This document shows, one piece after another, positions 5,934 to 6,666 of a DNA stretch of 6,666 nt; position 1 is the first letter of the stretch; the number at the start of each line of letters is the position of its first letter. The position numbers and the translations under genes were made by a program. The stretch covers positions 1 to 6,666 of the forward strand of contig CALVAF010000048.1 in assembly GCA_944325475.1 (NCBI GenBank), given 5' to 3'. Below the pieces are notes generated by a model. That model saw nothing but the letters and a program-made list of their open reading frames with translations. It was not told where the DNA came from and made no database searches. The stretch is from an uncultured Helicobacter sp. (GTDB lineage Bacteria; Campylobacterota; Campylobacteria; Campylobacterales; Helicobacteraceae).

Positions 5934-6446
5934 ATGTTTGTAGGCTATCTTCCAGATATTGCAAAGAAATTCAAGAAAAACGAGGTTTTAGCACAAGTCT
6001 TTGGTTATCTTTGGGACGCCCTAGATGAAGAGAGCGAGGTTTTTGCCAGAATTACCTCATTAAAAGCAGGAGAGAGCTTTGAAATACATTTTGATAGTGG
6101 AGTAAAAGCAATAGAACAGGCCTACCTCACCAAAAATCCCCAAGAAGCCTTTTATGAAAGCCACAAATCCATGGTGGATTTTCAAATGGTAATAAACGGC
6201 AAGGAAATCTTTTTTGTTGCCCCCCATAGCCTTTGTGAAATCAAAACACCCTTTGATTCTACAAAGGATTTGATAGAATACCACAAAAGCCCCTATGCCT
6301 CAAGCCTTTTACTTTTTAAAGGAAACTTAGCAGTGTTTGAAAGTATCGATGTGCATGCAGGCGGGATTTGTAGTGGCACCAGCGAACTCGTCCAAAAAGT
6401 CGTAGTTAAAATCCCAAAAGAACTTGTGAGATTGAATTTCTTTTGA
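5934..6446 (+). CDS. YhcH/YjgK/YiaL (DUF386, EbgC/TabA-type) family protein
   Basis: A small cupin-like beta-sandwich protein of the YhcH/YjgK/YiaL family. Family members are linked to sugar or sialic-acid metabolism (YhcH, EbgC) or biofilm control (TabA), but their enzymatic activity is poorly defined. The 170 residues begin with a family-like MFVGYLPDIAKKF. The conserved centre follows as ESHKSMVDFQMVINGKE (75-91), with Glu75, His77 and Asp82, and the C-terminal signature has His141 in DVHAGG and a closing QKVVVKIP (154-161). Glu75, His77 and His141 are the likely metal-binding cluster by analogy with structures in the family. It is about 15 residues longer than the E. coli paralogues, partly at the C-terminus. 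It is separated from sixA by 32 bp with its own ribosome site and is the last gene of the run. No sugar genes are nearby, so context does not reveal a substrate. Confidence 0.85.
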   Translation: MFVGYLPDIAKKFKKNEVLAQVFGYLWDALDEESEVFARITSLKAGESFEIHFDSGVKAIEQAYLTKNPQEAFYESHKSMVDFQMVINGKEIFFVAPHSLCEIKTPFDSTKDLIEYHKSPYASSLLLFKGNLAVFESIDVHAGGICSGTSELVQKVVVKIPKELVRLNFF

Positions 6447-6470
6447 ATTTAAACCTTAAGCCATTTCCTC

Positions 6471-6496
6471 TTATTTAATATATTTTGTTTAAATAA
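6471..6496 (+). repeat. AT-rich inverted repeat downstream of the yhcH-like gene
   Basis: TTATTTAA (6471-6478) and TTAAATAA (6489-6496) are perfect 8-bp arms around a 10-base loop. On the + strand the second arm is followed by an A run, not T, and the stem has no GC pairs, so it is a poor intrinsic terminator. It could weakly end the operon transcript or be an operator half-site pair. AT-rich DNA makes chance palindromes common. Confidence 0.35.
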
Positions 6497-6518
6497 AAAA
6501 TAACACCCTCTAGCTTTG

Positions 6519-6541
6519 TAAAATAATCATTGTTTATTTTA
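6519..6541 (+). promoter_or_regulatory. Candidate Fur box within an inverted repeat
   Basis: TAAAATAA (6519-6526) and TTATTTTA (6534-6541) are perfect inverted arms around 7 bases. Within it, 6521-6535 matches 11 of 14 defined positions of the 7-1-7 H. pylori Fur consensus TAATAATnATTATTA, with the core ATAATCATT (6523-6531) also shared with the E. coli Fur box. If real, it would control a gene beginning right of the window. The call rests on one short AT-rich match by eye. Confidence 0.3.
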
Positions 6542-6543
6542 AA

Positions 6544-6577
6544 AACACTTATTTATCTAAATTTTTAGATATGTGTT
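6544..6577 (+). repeat. Interrupted hairpin with an 18-bp palindromic core
   Basis: TATCTAAA (6554-6561) and TTTAGATA (6564-6571) form a perfect 8-bp stem with a TT spacer. Outside a 5/1-base internal loop, AACAC (6544-6548) pairs with GTGTT (6573-6577), extending the stem by 5 bp that include 2 GC pairs. A T run does not follow, so a terminator is unlikely; a regulator binding site or leader structure is possible. Confidence 0.4.
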
Positions 6578-6606
6578 ACTGATTCATAAAAGATATTCAA
6601 TCTATA

Positions 6607-6642
6607 AAGGAATCTTGTTAAAACAAGGAATATAGTAAAAAA
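6607..6642 (+). repeat. Imperfect 18-bp tandem direct repeat containing a small hairpin
   Basis: The units at 6607-6624 and 6625-6642 agree at 14 of 18 positions and both begin AAGGAAT. Across the junction CTTGTT (6614-6619) pairs with AACAAG (6622-6627). No gene covers it. It lies just before the right edge, where a promoter or leader of the next gene could be. Confidence 0.4.
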
Positions 6643-6659
6643 CTAAATAAAAAAATTAA

Positions 6660-6665
6660 TATAAT
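6660..6665 (+). promoter_or_regulatory. Possible -10 box at the right edge
   Basis: TATAAT is a perfect -10 hexamer after an A/T-rich tract, but no -35 or TGn extension is visible and such matches are frequent in AT-rich DNA. Another weaker box, TATAAA, is at 6603-6608. The window ends before any start codon can be judged; the final ATG (6664-6666) has no ribosome site in front of it. Confidence 0.25.
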
Positions 6666-6666
6666 G

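Noticed and set aside
6471..6496. Intrinsic terminator after the last gene
   Set aside because: The stem has only A-T pairs and no T run follows on either strand; recorded only as an inverted repeat.
1..6666. CRISPR array, tRNA, rRNA, insertion sequence or toxin-antitoxin genes
   Set aside because: No regularly spaced repeats, cloverleaf-like segments, transposase motifs or small toxin-antitoxin gene pairs were seen. The TabA-like name of the YhcH family alone does not make it an antitoxin system.

Overview
The window reads as an ordinary housekeeping stretch from a low-GC member of the Campylobacterota, most likely an enterohepatic or other urease-variable Helicobacter. The protein styles fit this group (Lys/Leu/Phe-rich, AAGGA-type ribosome binding sites, a TATAAT promoter box with no clear -35). 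So do the gene pairs tatA-argS and fabD-mtnN, which I recall as neighbours in H. pylori. The genus is an inference from sequence style and gene order, not from a search. All genes lie on the + strand.

Region 1 (1-1922) is the end of a nickel-type ABC importer operon: the C-terminal part of a NikC-like permease cut by the left edge, then NikD-like and NikE-like ATPases. The three genes overlap (4 bp and 17 bp), so they are translationally coupled. The substrate-binding protein and second permease would lie to the left. Both ATPases are short like E. coli NikD/NikE and carry close counterparts of their motifs, which favours nickel over oligopeptides.

Region 2 (1923-6446) begins with an extended -10 promoter whose box lies just past the nikE stop codon. 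A tightly packed run follows: tatA, argS, fabD, mtnN (pfs), sixA and a YhcH/YjgK/YiaL-family gene. Gaps are 2, 9, 1, 9 and 32 bp, with no terminator between them, so it is probably one transcript. It joins unrelated core functions: twin-arginine export, arginyl-tRNA charging, malonyl-ACP formation, nucleoside salvage (in this group also the futalosine route to menaquinone), a histidine phosphatase, and a small cupin-like protein of unknown substrate.

Region 3 (6447-6666) is a 220-bp AT-rich intergenic region with no convincing gene. It has several perfect AT-rich inverted repeats, a Fur-box-like sequence, an imperfect 18-bp tandem repeat and possible -10 boxes, so it may be the control region of a gene starting beyond the right edge. 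I see no new defence, mobile or otherwise undescribed system. The points most worth a second look are this intergenic region and the two accessory genes (sixA, yhcH-like) at the end of the housekeeping run.
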